Shown here: piece by piece, positions 44,721-53,726 of the stretch
How the letters are laid out: each line of letters opens with the position of its first letter
Position numbering within the stretch: the first letter of the stretch is position 1
NCBI RefSeq assembly: GCF_024721115.1
Contig: NZ_JAMDHK010000003.1
Span: 109,403 to 173,402, forward strand
Length of the DNA: 64,000 nucleotides
Source of the DNA: Salipiger pentaromativorans
Lineage (GTDB): Bacteria; Pseudomonadota; Alphaproteobacteria; Rhodobacterales; Rhodobacteraceae
Reading direction: 5' to 3'
Made by a program: the position numbers and the translations under genes
Notes under the pieces: generated by a model
Told to the model about the DNA's origin: nothing
Seen by the model: the letters and a program-made list of their open reading frames with translations, nothing else
Database searches by the model: none

Positions 44721-46085
44721 TTGTTCGATATGATCCTGCGCAACGGCATCGTGGTGGACCCGCTCGACGGCGCCCGTCCAGCCGATCTGGCGATCAGCAA
44801 CGGCGTGATTGCCGCAATCCTGCAACCCGGCAGCGAGGCCGCATCGCGCAGGCAGATCGACGTCAGCGGGAAATACCTGTTCCCCGGAATCATCGAACCG
44901 CATACCCATATCGGCTTTCTCAACGATTTCGATGCCGATGTGACCAGCGAAAGCGCCTCGGCCGCGATCGGCGGGGTGACCACCGTCTTCAGCTTCCACC
45001 GCCATTACAAAAGCGCCGAGCCGAAACCCTATGACGATCTGCCCGAGCTGATCGGCGCCATCGACGCCGGCGCCCATGTGGACATGGCGCTGCATCTGGG
45101 GATGCTGACCGAGGACCAGACCGGCGAGATCGAGAAATACATCGACCAGGGCGTCAGCTCGTTCAAGTTCTACATGGCCTATCGCGGCGAGGACGGCAAA
45201 ACCGTCGGCATGATCAACGACATCGACGACGGTGTCATGTTCGATGCCTTCACCACCCTGGGCCGCTTCGATCACGCGGTGGCCTGCGTGCATTGCGAGA
45301 ACACCGAAATCATCGGCCGCCGGGTGCGCGCCGCCAAGGCCGCGGGCCGCGCCGACCTGGCCGCCTGGAACGCCGCCCGCCCCTCTTTTGCCGAGGCGGA
45401 ACATGTGCGCCGCGCGGGCTATTTTGCCGAAGAGGCGGGGTGTAATCTCTATTACGTGCACATCGGCGCGCAGAAGAGCGTCGACGAGGCGATTCTGCAA
45501 AAGGCCCGCTACGACCGCATCACCATCGAGACCTGCCCGCATTACCTGACGCTGACCGAAACCTCGGCCCTGGGCCCCATGGCCAAGGTGAACCCGCCGG
45601 TGCGCGCCCAGGCCGATCAGGACCGGATCTGGGAGACCGTGCTTTCGGGCGAGATCGAGACCATCGGCACCGATCACTGCGCCATGCCCCGGACCCGCAA
45701 GGCGGGCGACATCTGGCAGGCCTCGCCCGGTTTCCCCGGCATGGCGACCATGCTGCCGGTGATGCTGCACCACGGGCATCACAAGCGCGGGATGGGGCTG
45801 CAAGAGATCGCCAAGGCGCTGTCCTACAACGCCGCCAAAGCCTTTAACCTGCTGCCGCGCAAGGGCGCGCTCCAGGTCGGCTTCGATGCCGACATCGCCG
45901 TGGTCGATCTGGAGATGGAACAGACCGTGACCCCCGAGGCGCTTGGCTCGAGCGCCGATTTCTCGCTCCAGGAAGGCGAGGTGCTCAAGGGCTGGCCGGT
46001 CATGACGCTGCTGCGCGGCAAGCTGGTGGCCGAGGGCGGCCGGGTTGTCGGCTCGGCCGGCGACGGCGCCTATCTCGCCCGGTGA
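44721..46085 (+). CDS. Cyclic amidohydrolase (dihydropyrimidinase/hydantoinase family)
   Basis: A 454-residue metal-dependent amidohydrolase. The binuclear metal site is visible: H61-T-H63 (EPHTHIGF), the Lys expected to be carboxylated at K149 (SSFKFYMAY), His residues in YVHIGAQ and CPHYL-type stretches, and D318 (GTDHCAM). Family members open cyclic ureides such as dihydrouracil, hydantoin or allantoin to N-carbamoyl amino acids. A nitrilase-superfamily amidase follows, as expected for two-step ureide breakdown. The TTG start is chosen on the perfect AGGAGG; length is normal for the family. Exact substrate unknown. Confidence 0.88.
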   Translation: MFDMILRNGIVVDPLDGARPADLAISNGVIAAILQPGSEAASRRQIDVSGKYLFPGIIEPHTHIGFLNDFDADVTSESASAAIGGVTTVFSFHRHYKSAEPKPYDDLPELIGAIDAGAHVDMALHLGMLTEDQTGEIEKYIDQGVSSFKFYMAYRGEDGKTVGMINDIDDGVMFDAFTTLGRFDHAVACVHCENTEIIGRRVRAAKAAGRADLAAWNAARPSFAEAEHVRRAGYFAEEAGCNLYYVHIGAQKSVDEAILQKARYDRITIETCPHYLTLTETSALGPMAKVNPPVRAQADQDRIWETVLSGEIETIGTDHCAMPRTRKAGDIWQASPGFPGMATMLPVMLHHGHHKRGMGLQEIAKALSYNAAKAFNLLPRKGALQVGFDADIAVVDLEMEQTVTPEALGSSADFSLQEGEVLKGWPVMTLLRGKLVAEGGRVVGSAGDGAYLAR

Positions 46086-46117
46086 CAATCGGGGCAAAGG
46101 ATTCATAATTTTCATTC

Positions 46118-46145
46118 TTGACAATAAATGGAACAAGATGTTCCA
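46118..46145 (+). promoter_or_regulatory. Promoter with perfect 17-bp operator upstream of nitrilase gene
   Basis: TTGACA (46118-46123) is a perfect -35 hexamer. Immediately downstream TGGAACA-AGA-TGTTCCA (46129-46145) is a perfect dyad lying in the -35/-10 spacer, a classic repressor position. The -10 is poor (TTCCAT at 17 bp spacing). The region is AT-rich. Related dyads occur at 26222 and 26448. Confidence 0.7.
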
Positions 46146-46211
46146 TCCCTCACAGCTCGCGCGCCGTCCCGTCTTCGGAACGCCCCGCAAAACCAGAAGG
46201 ACCCCCACAAG

Positions 46212-47129
46212 ATGACGACCGACCCCAAGAAGAAACTGTCCGTGCTGACGATCCAGTGCGGCGCCGTCGACCCCGATCCGGTCAAGAACGTGCCCGTGCT
46301 CATCGACTTCCTGCGCGAAGCGACCAAGGATCAGGTGCCCGATTTCGTCGTGTTCACCGAGCTGGCGACCACGCAGTATTTCTGCGGTTTCAACGATCCG
46401 AAATGGTTCGACGTGGCGGAACCCATCGACGGCCAGGCGGTCACCGCCTTCCGCGAAGAGGCCAAGCGCCTGGGCTGCCATATCCTGCTGCCCTTCTACG
46501 AGAAGTCGAAGGTCAAGGGCGAGTTCTTCAACTCGCTGGCGGTCATCGGCCCCGATGGCGAGCTGATCCCCGGCACCCTGCCCGACGGCCGTCAGGTCTC
46601 GGTCTACCGCAAGAACCACATCCCCGACCAATACAGCTACAGCCCGGGCCTGAACGAGCGCTATTACTTCAAGGGCGGCCCCGGCCTGCCGGTCTTTGAC
46701 ACGGTGCACGGCAAGATCGGCTGCCTGATCTGCTACGAGCGCTCCTTCCCCGAAGCCTGGCGGGTGCTGGCGATCCACGGCGCGCAAATCATCTTCGTGC
46801 CGACCGCCGCCTGGGGTCCGAACCGTGCCGAAAGCTGGGGCTTCGAGCTGCGCACCGCCGCCGTGCAGAACGGCGTCTTCGTGGTCGCGCCCAACAAGGG
46901 CGGCGTCGAGGTCACCGAGGGCGAGCGCAACTTCTACGGCCGCTCCACCGTGTTCAGCCCGATGGGCGAGCTGCTTGCCGAAGGCCCCGAGCGCGAAGGC
47001 CCCGCCCCGGTCTGGGCGGAACTCGACATGGAAGACGTCTATCGCCACGGCAAGCGCTACACCTTCTTCCGCGACCGCCGTCCCGAGCTTTACACCTCGC
47101 TCGGCGACACCTGGCGCAACGTGTACTGA
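46212..47129 (+). CDS. Nitrilase-superfamily amidohydrolase (N-carbamoyl amidase/beta-ureidopropionase type)
   Basis: A 305-residue carbon-nitrogen hydrolase with the catalytic triad E50 (VVFTELATTQ), K134 (VYRKNHIPD) and C174 (GCLICYERSFPEAWR). The sequence pattern is that of N-carbamoylputrescine amidase and beta-ureidopropionase rather than true nitrilases. It would release ammonia and CO2 from the carbamoyl product of the upstream cyclic amidohydrolase. The ATG at 46212 follows AGAAGGA; the frame is open upstream but crosses the operator. The oxidoreductase gene begins eleven bases after its stop. Confidence 0.88.
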   Translation: MTTDPKKKLSVLTIQCGAVDPDPVKNVPVLIDFLREATKDQVPDFVVFTELATTQYFCGFNDPKWFDVAEPIDGQAVTAFREEAKRLGCHILLPFYEKSKVKGEFFNSLAVIGPDGELIPGTLPDGRQVSVYRKNHIPDQYSYSPGLNERYYFKGGPGLPVFDTVHGKIGCLICYERSFPEAWRVLAIHGAQIIFVPTAAWGPNRAESWGFELRTAAVQNGVFVVAPNKGGVEVTEGERNFYGRSTVFSPMGELLAEGPEREGPAPVWAELDMEDVYRHGKRYTFFRDRRPELYTSLGDTWRNVY

Positions 47130-47140
47130 GGAGCCCTGTC

Positions 47141-48145
47141 ATGAGAGTCGGAGTCTTCCTTGGCACCCAGCACCCGGCTGGCGCGGATATGCGCCAGATG
47201 TTCGAAAACCACGTCAAACAGACCTGGGCCGTCCGCGATGGCGGTTATGACGGGATCTGGCTGGCCCAGCATTACCTGACCTACCCCGACCAGTTCTTCC
47301 AGCCGAACCCGCTTCTGGCGCGTCTGGCGGCGGAAAGCGGTGATCTGACCATCGGCACGAACATCCTGGTTCTGCCGCTGCACAATATCATCGACCTGGC
47401 CGAGCAATATGCCACGATCGACATCATCACCGGCGGCAAGCTGGTGCTGGGCGTCGCGCTCGGCTATCGGGACGAAGAGTATAACGCCTTCGGAATCAAC
47501 CGGAAAACCCGGGCCAAGCGCTTTGACGAACAGCTCGACGCGCTGCGCCTGCTGTGGTCCGAGGACAACGCCACCTATCACGGCGATCACATCAACTTCG
47601 AGAATATCTCGATCCGTCCGCAGCCGCTGCAACGCCCCAACCCCGAGATCTGGGTCGGCGCCGCCGCCGATCCGGCGATCAAGCGCGCCGCCCGCAAGGG
47701 CGACAACTGGATCGCCACCTCGGTGACCACCGCCTCGGCGATGAAGCCGCAGGTCGAGCTTTACCACAAGACCCGCGAAGAGGCCGGCAAGCCCAAGGCC
47801 GACGGGTTTGCGAAATGCGTGGAGCTGTTCGTCGCCGAGACCAAGGAAAAGGCGCTGGAACTGGGCGGACCCTACATCGCCGAGAAATACCGCGCCTATT
47901 ATTCCTGGGGCATGGGCAAGAACGTGCCCGGCGAATCCGGCGAGGGGCTCGACATCGCCGAGCTGATCAAGGACCGCTTCATCGTCGGCAGCCCCGAGGA
48001 TTGCATCCGCGAATGCCTCGAACAGCGCGACACGCTGGGGGTCTCGGATCTGCTCGTGCGGATGAACTTCCCCGGCATGCCCATCGACCTGTCGCTGAAG
48101 ACGCTCAAGCTCTTCGCCGACGAAGTCCTGCCGCATATCCGCTGA
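47141..48145 (+). CDS. LLM-class (luciferase-like) F420- or FMN-dependent oxidoreductase
   Basis: A 334-residue TIM-barrel protein of the bacterial luciferase superfamily. LTIGTNILVLPLHNIIDLAEQYATIDIITGGKLVLGVALGY spans the cofactor-binding core (residues about 66-110), followed by the usual KRFDEQLDALRLLW. The superfamily uses either FMNH2 with O2 or F420, and sequence alone does not settle which. The gene sits ten bases before an NADPH:F420 oxidoreductase and the F420 biosynthesis genes, so F420 is the more likely cofactor. It may reduce the ring before hydrolysis. Confidence 0.85.
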   Translation: MRVGVFLGTQHPAGADMRQMFENHVKQTWAVRDGGYDGIWLAQHYLTYPDQFFQPNPLLARLAAESGDLTIGTNILVLPLHNIIDLAEQYATIDIITGGKLVLGVALGYRDEEYNAFGINRKTRAKRFDEQLDALRLLWSEDNATYHGDHINFENISIRPQPLQRPNPEIWVGAAADPAIKRAARKGDNWIATSVTTASAMKPQVELYHKTREEAGKPKADGFAKCVELFVAETKEKALELGGPYIAEKYRAYYSWGMGKNVPGESGEGLDIAELIKDRFIVGSPEDCIRECLEQRDTLGVSDLLVRMNFPGMPIDLSLKTLKLFADEVLPHIR

Positions 48146-48154
48146 GGCAGCACG

Positions 48155-48802
48155 ATGAGCGACAAACCCAAAATCGCCATCATCGGCGGCACCGGCGCAC
48201 TTGGCGCCGGGATCGCCGGGCGGCTGGCGCGCGCGGGCTATCCGGTGGTGATCGGCTCGCGCGATGCGGCCAAGGCCGGCGCCGCGGCGCTGGAGATCGG
48301 CGACGGCGTGACCGGCAGCGATTATGCCGGTGCGGCCTCCGCAGCGGAAATCGTCATCCTGGCGGTGCCGTGGTCGGTGCACGAGGCGACGCTGGCCGAT
48401 CTGGCGCCGGTGCTCAAGGGCCGTATCCTGGTGGATGCGGTGGTGCCTCTGGTGCCGCCCAAGGTGTCGGTCGTGCAGCTTCCCGAAGGCGGCTCGGCGG
48501 CGCAGATCGCGCAGGACACGCTGGGCGACGAGGTGCGCGTTGTCGGCGCGTTCCACAATATCGGCGCGGCGAAACTCGCCGGCGAGGGCGATCTGGGCTG
48601 TGATGTGCTGGTGTCGGGCAACGACAAGGAGGCCAAGGCGACGGTGATCGCGCTGTGCGAGGTACTCGGATCGCGCGGGATCGACTGCGGCCCGATCCAG
48701 AACGCGGCGGCGGCCGAGGCGATGACCTCGCTGCTGATCGGCATCAACCGCCGCTACAAGGCGAGCGCTGCCGGAATCCGCATCACCGGGATCGACAAGT
48801 GA
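48155..48802 (+). CDS. npdG: NADPH-dependent F420 reductase (Fno/NpdG)
   Basis: A 215-residue Rossmann protein. IAIIGGTGALGAGIAGRLARAG is the dinucleotide motif and VVIGSRD the NADP-specific SR position; VVGAFHNIGAAKL and GSRGIDCGPIQNAAAAEAMTSLLIGINRRYK are Fno-family stretches. It exchanges hydride between NADPH and F420, making F420H2 for the adjacent oxidoreductase. Fno homologues in F420-using nitroaromatic degraders (NpdG) play the same role. Its stop overlaps a possible GTG start of the next gene. Confidence 0.9.
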   Translation: MSDKPKIAIIGGTGALGAGIAGRLARAGYPVVIGSRDAAKAGAAALEIGDGVTGSDYAGAASAAEIVILAVPWSVHEATLADLAPVLKGRILVDAVVPLVPPKVSVVQLPEGGSAAQIAQDTLGDEVRVVGAFHNIGAAKLAGEGDLGCDVLVSGNDKEAKATVIALCEVLGSRGIDCGPIQNAAAAEAMTSLLIGINRRYKASAAGIRITGIDK

Positions 48803-48915
48803 CGGCGGGGCCGGCCGCCCCGCCCGCTTCCGCCGTGACAGCACCGGCCCATGCAGTAAGCTCGGCCCCGGCCGCGCATGGGCCGGACAGAACAACGGAA
48901 GCAGAGGCAGCAGCG

Positions 48916-49689
48916 ATGGCCGGCAGGTCGCAACGATTGGAAATCACGGCACTCGAGGGATTGCCGCTCTTTCACCCCGGCGACGATCTCGCCGCCGAGC
49001 TGAGCGCCGCGCTCAGACGCCAGAACCTCGTCCCGCAGGACGAAGATGTGATTGTTCTGGCACAGAAAATCATCTCCAAGACCGAAAACCGCTATCTCCG
49101 CCTGGACGAGATCACCCCAAGCGCCGAGGCGCTCGCGCTGGCCGAGACCGTCCAGAAAGACCCCCGGCTGGTCGCGGCGGTGCTGTCGGAAACCCGCCGG
49201 GTGGTGCGCGCGGTGCCGCATGTGCTGATCGTCGAGCACAAGCTCGGCCATGTCATGGCCAACGCGGGCATCGACCAGTCCAATGTGGACCACGACGGCG
49301 GCGAGCGGCTGCTGCTCCTGCCGGTGGATCCGGACGGCTCGGCGGCGGCGCTGAAGGCACGGCTCGACGCCGCGTTCGGGGTCTCGATGGGCGTGGTGAT
49401 CAACGACAGTTTCGGGCGCCCCTGGCGCAACGGTGTCACCGGCGTGGCGCTGGGAGTGGCCGGGTTGCCCGCGCTGCACGATATGGTCGGCGCGACCGAT
49501 CTTTTCGGGCGCGAGATGCGCGTGACGCAGGTGGCGCAGGCCGACGAGATCGCCGCCGCTGCCTCGCTGATGATGGGCCAGGGCGCCGAAGGCCGCCCCG
49601 CGGTGCTGCTGCGCGGCTTGTCTCTGGACGGCCCCGCCACGGGCACGGAGGCGCTGATCCGCCCGGCGGCCCAGGATCTTTTCCGATGA
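48916..49689 (+). CDS. cofE: Coenzyme F420-0:L-glutamate ligase (CofE)
   Basis: A 257-residue ligase adding glutamates to F420-0 with GTP. Signature stretches are [33 protein letters not shown] (metal/GTP site) and [21 protein letters not shown]. The length matches archaeal CofE alone: there is no C-terminal nitroreductase domain as in mycobacterial FbiB. The ATG at 48916 starts the conserved part; a GTG at 48799, overlapping the npdG stop, would add 39 low-complexity residues. The stop overlaps cofD (ATGA). Confidence 0.92.
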   Translation: MAGRSQRLEITALEGLPLFHPGDDLAAELSAALRRQNLVPQDEDVIVLAQKIISKTENRYLRLDEITPSAEALALAETVQKDPRLVAAVLSETRRVVRAVPHVLIVEHKLGHVMANAGIDQSNVDHDGGERLLLLPVDPDGSAAALKARLDAAFGVSMGVVINDSFGRPWRNGVTGVALGVAGLPALHDMVGATDLFGREMRVTQVAQADEIAAAASLMMGQGAEGRPAVLLRGLSLDGPATGTEALIRPAAQDLFR

Positions 49690-50630
49690 GCGGCCCCCGC
49701 AAGATCGTGGCGCTTTCGGGCGGCGTGGGCGGCGCCAAGCTCGCCTTCGGGCTCGACCGCGCGCTGCCCGCCGGAGCGCTGAGCGTCATCGTCAATACCG
49801 GCGACGATTTCACCCATCTCGGCCTGCCGATCTCGCCCGACATCGACACGCTGCTCTACACGCTTTCGGGGCTCAACGACACGCGGCGCGGCTGGGGCCG
49901 GGCGGGCGAGAGCTGGGCCTTCATGGAAACGCTGCGAGAGCTGGGCGGCGAGGACTGGTTCCAGCTCGGCGACCGCGATCTGGCGCTGCATGTGCTGCGC
50001 GGCGCAATGCTGGCATCGGGACAGGATCTGACGCAGGTGACGGCGGCGCTGGCCGCGCGGATGGGCATCGCGGCCAAGGTTCTGCCGATGTCCGACGCGC
50101 CTTCGCCCACCCTGGTCGAGACCCCGGACGGGGCGCTGGAATTCCAGCGCTACTTCGTCGAACAGCGCTGCGCGCCGGTGGTGACCGGGCTGCGCCACGG
50201 CGCTGCCGCCCCCTCCCCCGCCGTGCTGGCGGCGTTGGCCGATCCCGCGCTCGCCGGCATCGTGATCTGCCCGTCGAACCCCTGGCTTTCGATCGACCCG
50301 ATCCTTGCCCTGCCCGGCCTGTCCGAAGCGCTACGCGCCAGCAGTGCGCCGGTGGTTGCGGTCTCGCCGCTGGTCGGTGGCCAGGCGGTGAAGGGCCCCA
50401 CCGCCAAGATCATGGCCGAGCTGGGCCTGCCGGTGACCAACGCCTCCATCGCCGCGCATTATGCCGGGCTGATCGACGGGCTGGTGATCGACCGCGCCGA
50501 TGCCGGCGATGCCGGCGCGCTGCCGCTGCCCGTCGCCGTGGAAGAGACGCTGATGACCGACGATGCCCGCAAGATCGCGCTGGCCGGGCGCGTGCTGGGC
50601 TTTCTCGACACATTGCGAGAGGGCGCATGA
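49686..50630 (+). CDS. cofD: 2-phospho-L-lactate transferase (CofD/FbiA)
   Basis: A 314-residue enzyme that transfers the phospholactyl-type group from its guanosine diphosphate carrier to the deazaflavin Fo. The family start [16 protein letters not shown] is followed by [30 protein letters not shown], both binding the substrate nucleotide; [13 protein letters not shown] is the second conserved stretch. Length is normal. It overlaps both cofE and cofC by four bases. Confidence 0.94.
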   Translation: MSGPRKIVALSGGVGGAKLAFGLDRALPAGALSVIVNTGDDFTHLGLPISPDIDTLLYTLSGLNDTRRGWGRAGESWAFMETLRELGGEDWFQLGDRDLALHVLRGAMLASGQDLTQVTAALAARMGIAAKVLPMSDAPSPTLVETPDGALEFQRYFVEQRCAPVVTGLRHGAAAPSPAVLAALADPALAGIVICPSNPWLSIDPILALPGLSEALRASSAPVVAVSPLVGGQAVKGPTAKIMAELGLPVTNASIAAHYAGLIDGLVIDRADAGDAGALPLPVAVEETLMTDDARKIALAGRVLGFLDTLREGA

Positions 50631-51334
50631 CCCTTCAGGCGGTGATCCCGGTCAAGCGCTTCGAGGCGGCAAAAAGCCGCCTCTCAGGCCATCTCCTGCC
50701 GCAGCAGCGCGCGGCGCTGGCCGAGGCGATGTTCCGCGACGTGCTGGGCACCGCGCAAGCGGCGGGGATCTTTACCCGCATCGCGGTGGTCACCGCCTGT
50801 CCGAAGGCCGGCGCCATCGCCCGCGCCGCCGGGGCGCAGGCGATCCCCGATCCCCGCGGCGCCGCCGGCACCAATGCGGCGGTGACGGCGGCGCTGGACG
50901 CCCTGCCCCGGCATGGCGGCACCATGATCCTTCAGGCCGACCTGCCGCTTCTGGCGCCCGACGACCTGCGCCGCATCGCCCGCGCCCATGGCGCCGGCCA
51001 GGGCGTCACGCTGGTGCCCGCGCTCGACGGCGGCACCACCATCCTCGCGCTCGCCGCGCCCGCGCCGATCCGCCCGGCCTTTGGCCCGCAGAGCTTTGCC
51101 CGCCACATCGCCGCCGCCCGCGCCGCCGGGATCGAACCGCAGCTTCTGGCCCCGCGCAACGCGCTTTGCGACCTCGACCGCCCCGCCGATCTGGCGCTGC
51201 TCGCCGCCTGCCGGCCGCAAAGCCACAGCGCGCAGCTTGCCCGGCAGCTCGGGCGCGCCGCCCCCACGACACTGCAAGACGGAGAAAGACATGCTGAACG
51301 CCTCGCTGACACCGGACTCCTATCTTTCTCCTGA
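50627..51334 (+). CDS. cofC: Phospholactate/phosphoenolpyruvate guanylyltransferase (CofC/FbiD)
   Basis: A 235-residue nucleotidyltransferase that activates the three-carbon precursor of F420 with GTP. AVIPVKRFEAAKSRLSGHLLP is the family N-terminus and LQADLPLLAPDDLRRI holds the metal-binding Asp. Homologues use 2-phospholactate, phosphoenolpyruvate or 3-phosphoglycerate; sequence here does not tell which. The C-terminal 30 residues are read through the fbiC start, giving a 44-base overlap in different frames. Confidence 0.9.
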   Translation: MTLQAVIPVKRFEAAKSRLSGHLLPQQRAALAEAMFRDVLGTAQAAGIFTRIAVVTACPKAGAIARAAGAQAIPDPRGAAGTNAAVTAALDALPRHGGTMILQADLPLLAPDDLRRIARAHGAGQGVTLVPALDGGTTILALAAPAPIRPAFGPQSFARHIAAARAAGIEPQLLAPRNALCDLDRPADLALLAACRPQSHSAQLARQLGRAAPTTLQDGERHAERLADTGLLSFS

Positions 51335-53654
51335 GGCCGCGCTCGCGCTCGCCGGAGAGACCGATCTCGCCGGGCTGATCCGCCTGGCCGGACAGCGCCG
51401 CGATCTCGCCCATCGCGATGTCGTCTCTTATTCGCGCAAGGTGTTCATCCCGCTCACCCAGCTTTGCCGCGACGTCTGCGGCTACTGCACCTTCGCCAAG
51501 ACCCCGCGCAAGCTGGAACAGGCGTTTCTCAGCTTCGACCAGATCCGCGAGATCGCCCGCGCGGGCGTCGCCGCCGGCTGCCGCGAGGCGCTCTTTACGC
51601 TCGGCGACAAGCCCGAGCTGCGCTACCGCATCGCGGCGGAAGAGCTGGCGCGCATGGGCTATGACAGCACGCTCGACTACCTGCGCGCCGCTGCCGAGAT
51701 GGTGTTCCGCGAATTCGGCCTGCTGCCGCATGTGAATCCCGGGCTGATGAGCCGCAGCGACATGACGGCGCTGCGGCAGGTTTCGGCCTCGCAGGGGATC
51801 ATGCTGGAAAGCGTCTCGCCCCGGCTGATGCAGCGCGGCGGCGCGCATTTCGGCGCCCCCGACAAGGACCCCGAGCTGCGGCTGGCCACCATCCGGCTGG
51901 CGGGCGAACTGCAAATCCCCTTCACCACCGGCATCCTCTCGGGCATCGGCGAGACGCGCGAAGAGCGCATCCGCTCGCTGCTGGCGCTGCGCGCGCTGCA
52001 CGAGGAATACGGCCATATCCAGGAGATCATCGTCCAGAACTTCCAGCCCAAGCCGGGCACGCGCATGGCCGCGACCGCGCCGCAGCCGCTGGAAGATCAT
52101 CTCTGGACCATTGCCGTGGCCCGGCTGATCTTTGCCCCGGAAATGTCGATCCAGGCGCCGCCCAACCTCAGCGCCGAGGCGATGCCCGCGCTGATCGACG
52201 CCGGCATCAACGACTGGGGCGGCGTGTCGCCGGTCACCCCGGACCATGTGAACCCCGAAAAGCCCTGGCCGCATCTCGAAGTGCTGGCCCGGCGCACCGA
52301 GGAATGCGGCAAGGTGCTGGTCGAGCGGCTGGCGCTCTACCCGTCCTACGCGCTCGACCGGCAGCGCTGGGTGGACCCCGGCCTGCAACCCTCGGTCATC
52401 CGCAGCATCGACATGGAGGGCTATGCCCGCACAGACGCCTGGTCGCCGGGGCGCAACGAGGATTTCCCCATCACCCCCTCGCCGGTCGCCAGCGCGCTGC
52501 GCCGCTCGCCCGAGATCGCGGCGATCCTCGCCCGCGCACAGCAGGGCGAGACCCTGAGCGAAGCGCAGGTGGTGCGGCTCTTCCAGGCGCGGGGCGGCGA
52601 TTTCGAGGCGGTGCTCGAGGCCGCCAACGCGCTGCGGCAGGAGGTGAACGGCGAGCGTGTCGGCTATGTCATCACCCGCAATATCAACTACACCAACATC
52701 TGCTCCTACCGCTGCAAGTTCTGCGCCTTCTCCAAGGGCAAGACCCATGAGGCGCTGCGCGGCAAGCCCTATAACCTGTCGCTGGACGAGATCGCCGAGC
52801 GCACCCGCGACGCCGCCCGCCGGGGCGCCACCGAGGTATGTATGCAGGGCGGGATCCACCCCGACTACACCGGCGAAACATATTTGCAGATCGTGCGCAG
52901 CGTGAAAGCGGCGGTGCCGGGTATGCATGTGCACGCGCTGTCGCCGCTGGAAGTGTGGCAGGGCGCGCAGACGCTGGGCATCTCGCTGGAGGAATTCCTG
53001 GTCGAGCTGTCCCGCGCCGGGCTCAGCAGCCTGCCGGGCACCGCCGCCGAGATCCTCGACGACGAGGTCCGGCGCGAGCTTTGCGCCGACAAGCTCACCA
53101 CCGCGCAATGGTTCGAGGTGGTCGATACCGCGCACCGCGTCGGGCTGAAGACCACCGCCACGATCATGTTCGGCCATATGGAACGGCTGGAGCACTGGGC
53201 GCGCCACCTGCTGCGGCTGCGGGCGCAGCAAGAGAAGACCGGCGGCTTCACCGAGCTGGTCCCCCTGCCCTTCGTGCATATGGAGGCGCCGATCTACCTC
53301 AAGGGCGGCGCGCGGCGCGGGCCTTCGGCGCGCGAGGCGCTGCTGATGCATGCGGTGGGACGGCTGGCGCTGCACCCGGTGATCCCCAATATCCAGGCGT
53401 CCTGGGTCAAGATGGGGCTCGACGGCCTGTCCGCCTGCCTGCGCGCGGGCGCCAACGATCTGGGCGGCTCGCTGATGGAAGAGACCATCTCGCGCGCGGC
53501 CGGGGCCGCGCACGGGCAGGAGGTCACCGCGATGCAATTCGAGGAACTGGGCCGCCGCAACGACCGGCAGCCCTACCAGCGCACCACAACCTATGGCGAG
53601 GCCCGCGGATCGAACGCCGGGCCGCGCACACCCGACTTGCTCGGCCTGTCGTGA
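51291..53654 (+). CDS. fbiC: Fo synthase, fused CofG-CofH (FbiC)
   Basis: A 787-residue bifunctional radical SAM enzyme making the deazaflavin Fo from tyrosine and the pyrimidine 5-amino-6-ribitylaminouracil. The CofG half has the cluster motif C59-x3-C63-x2-C66 (CRDVCGYC); the CofH half has C471-x3-C475-x2-C478 (CSYRCKFC). Each half has the following radical SAM barrel stretches, such as LFTLGDKPE in CofG and VCMQGGIHPDYTG in CofH. The fused form is typical of actinobacteria and other bacteria rather than methanogens. GGAGAAAGAC precedes the ATG, which lies inside cofC. Confidence 0.95.
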   Translation: MLNASLTPDSYLSPEAALALAGETDLAGLIRLAGQRRDLAHRDVVSYSRKVFIPLTQLCRDVCGYCTFAKTPRKLEQAFLSFDQIREIARAGVAAGCREALFTLGDKPELRYRIAAEELARMGYDSTLDYLRAAAEMVFREFGLLPHVNPGLMSRSDMTALRQVSASQGIMLESVSPRLMQRGGAHFGAPDKDPELRLATIRLAGELQIPFTTGILSGIGETREERIRSLLALRALHEEYGHIQEIIVQNFQPKPGTRMAATAPQPLEDHLWTIAVARLIFAPEMSIQAPPNLSAEAMPALIDAGINDWGGVSPVTPDHVNPEKPWPHLEVLARRTEECGKVLVERLALYPSYALDRQRWVDPGLQPSVIRSIDMEGYARTDAWSPGRNEDFPITPSPVASALRRSPEIAAILARAQQGETLSEAQVVRLFQARGGDFEAVLEAANALRQEVNGERVGYVITRNINYTNICSYRCKFCAFSKGKTHEALRGKPYNLSLDEIAERTRDAARRGATEVCMQGGIHPDYTGETYLQIVRSVKAAVPGMHVHALSPLEVWQGAQTLGISLEEFLVELSRAGLSSLPGTAAEILDDEVRRELCADKLTTAQWFEVVDTAHRVGLKTTATIMFGHMERLEHWARHLLRLRAQQEKTGGFTELVPLPFVHMEAPIYLKGGARRGPSAREALLMHAVGRLALHPVIPNIQASWVKMGLDGLSACLRAGANDLGGSLMEETISRAAGAAHGQEVTAMQFEELGRRNDRQPYQRTTTYGEARGSNAGPRTPDLLGLS

Positions 53655-53673
53655 AATGACATAAACTGCCGTC

Positions 53674-53697
53674 CCGGACGGGCCTTGGCCCGCCCGG
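53674..53697 (+). terminator. Hairpin after fbiC
   Basis: CCGG-A-CGGGCC pairs with GGCCCG-C-CCGG: ten paired bases, one A/C mismatch, loop TT. It lies 20 bases after the fbiC stop and ends just before the regulator's ribosome site. No T-tract, so it may attenuate rather than stop transcription. Confidence 0.5.
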
Positions 53698-53726
53698 ACA
53701 GGCATGACGAAGGGAGAGTCTGCCCA

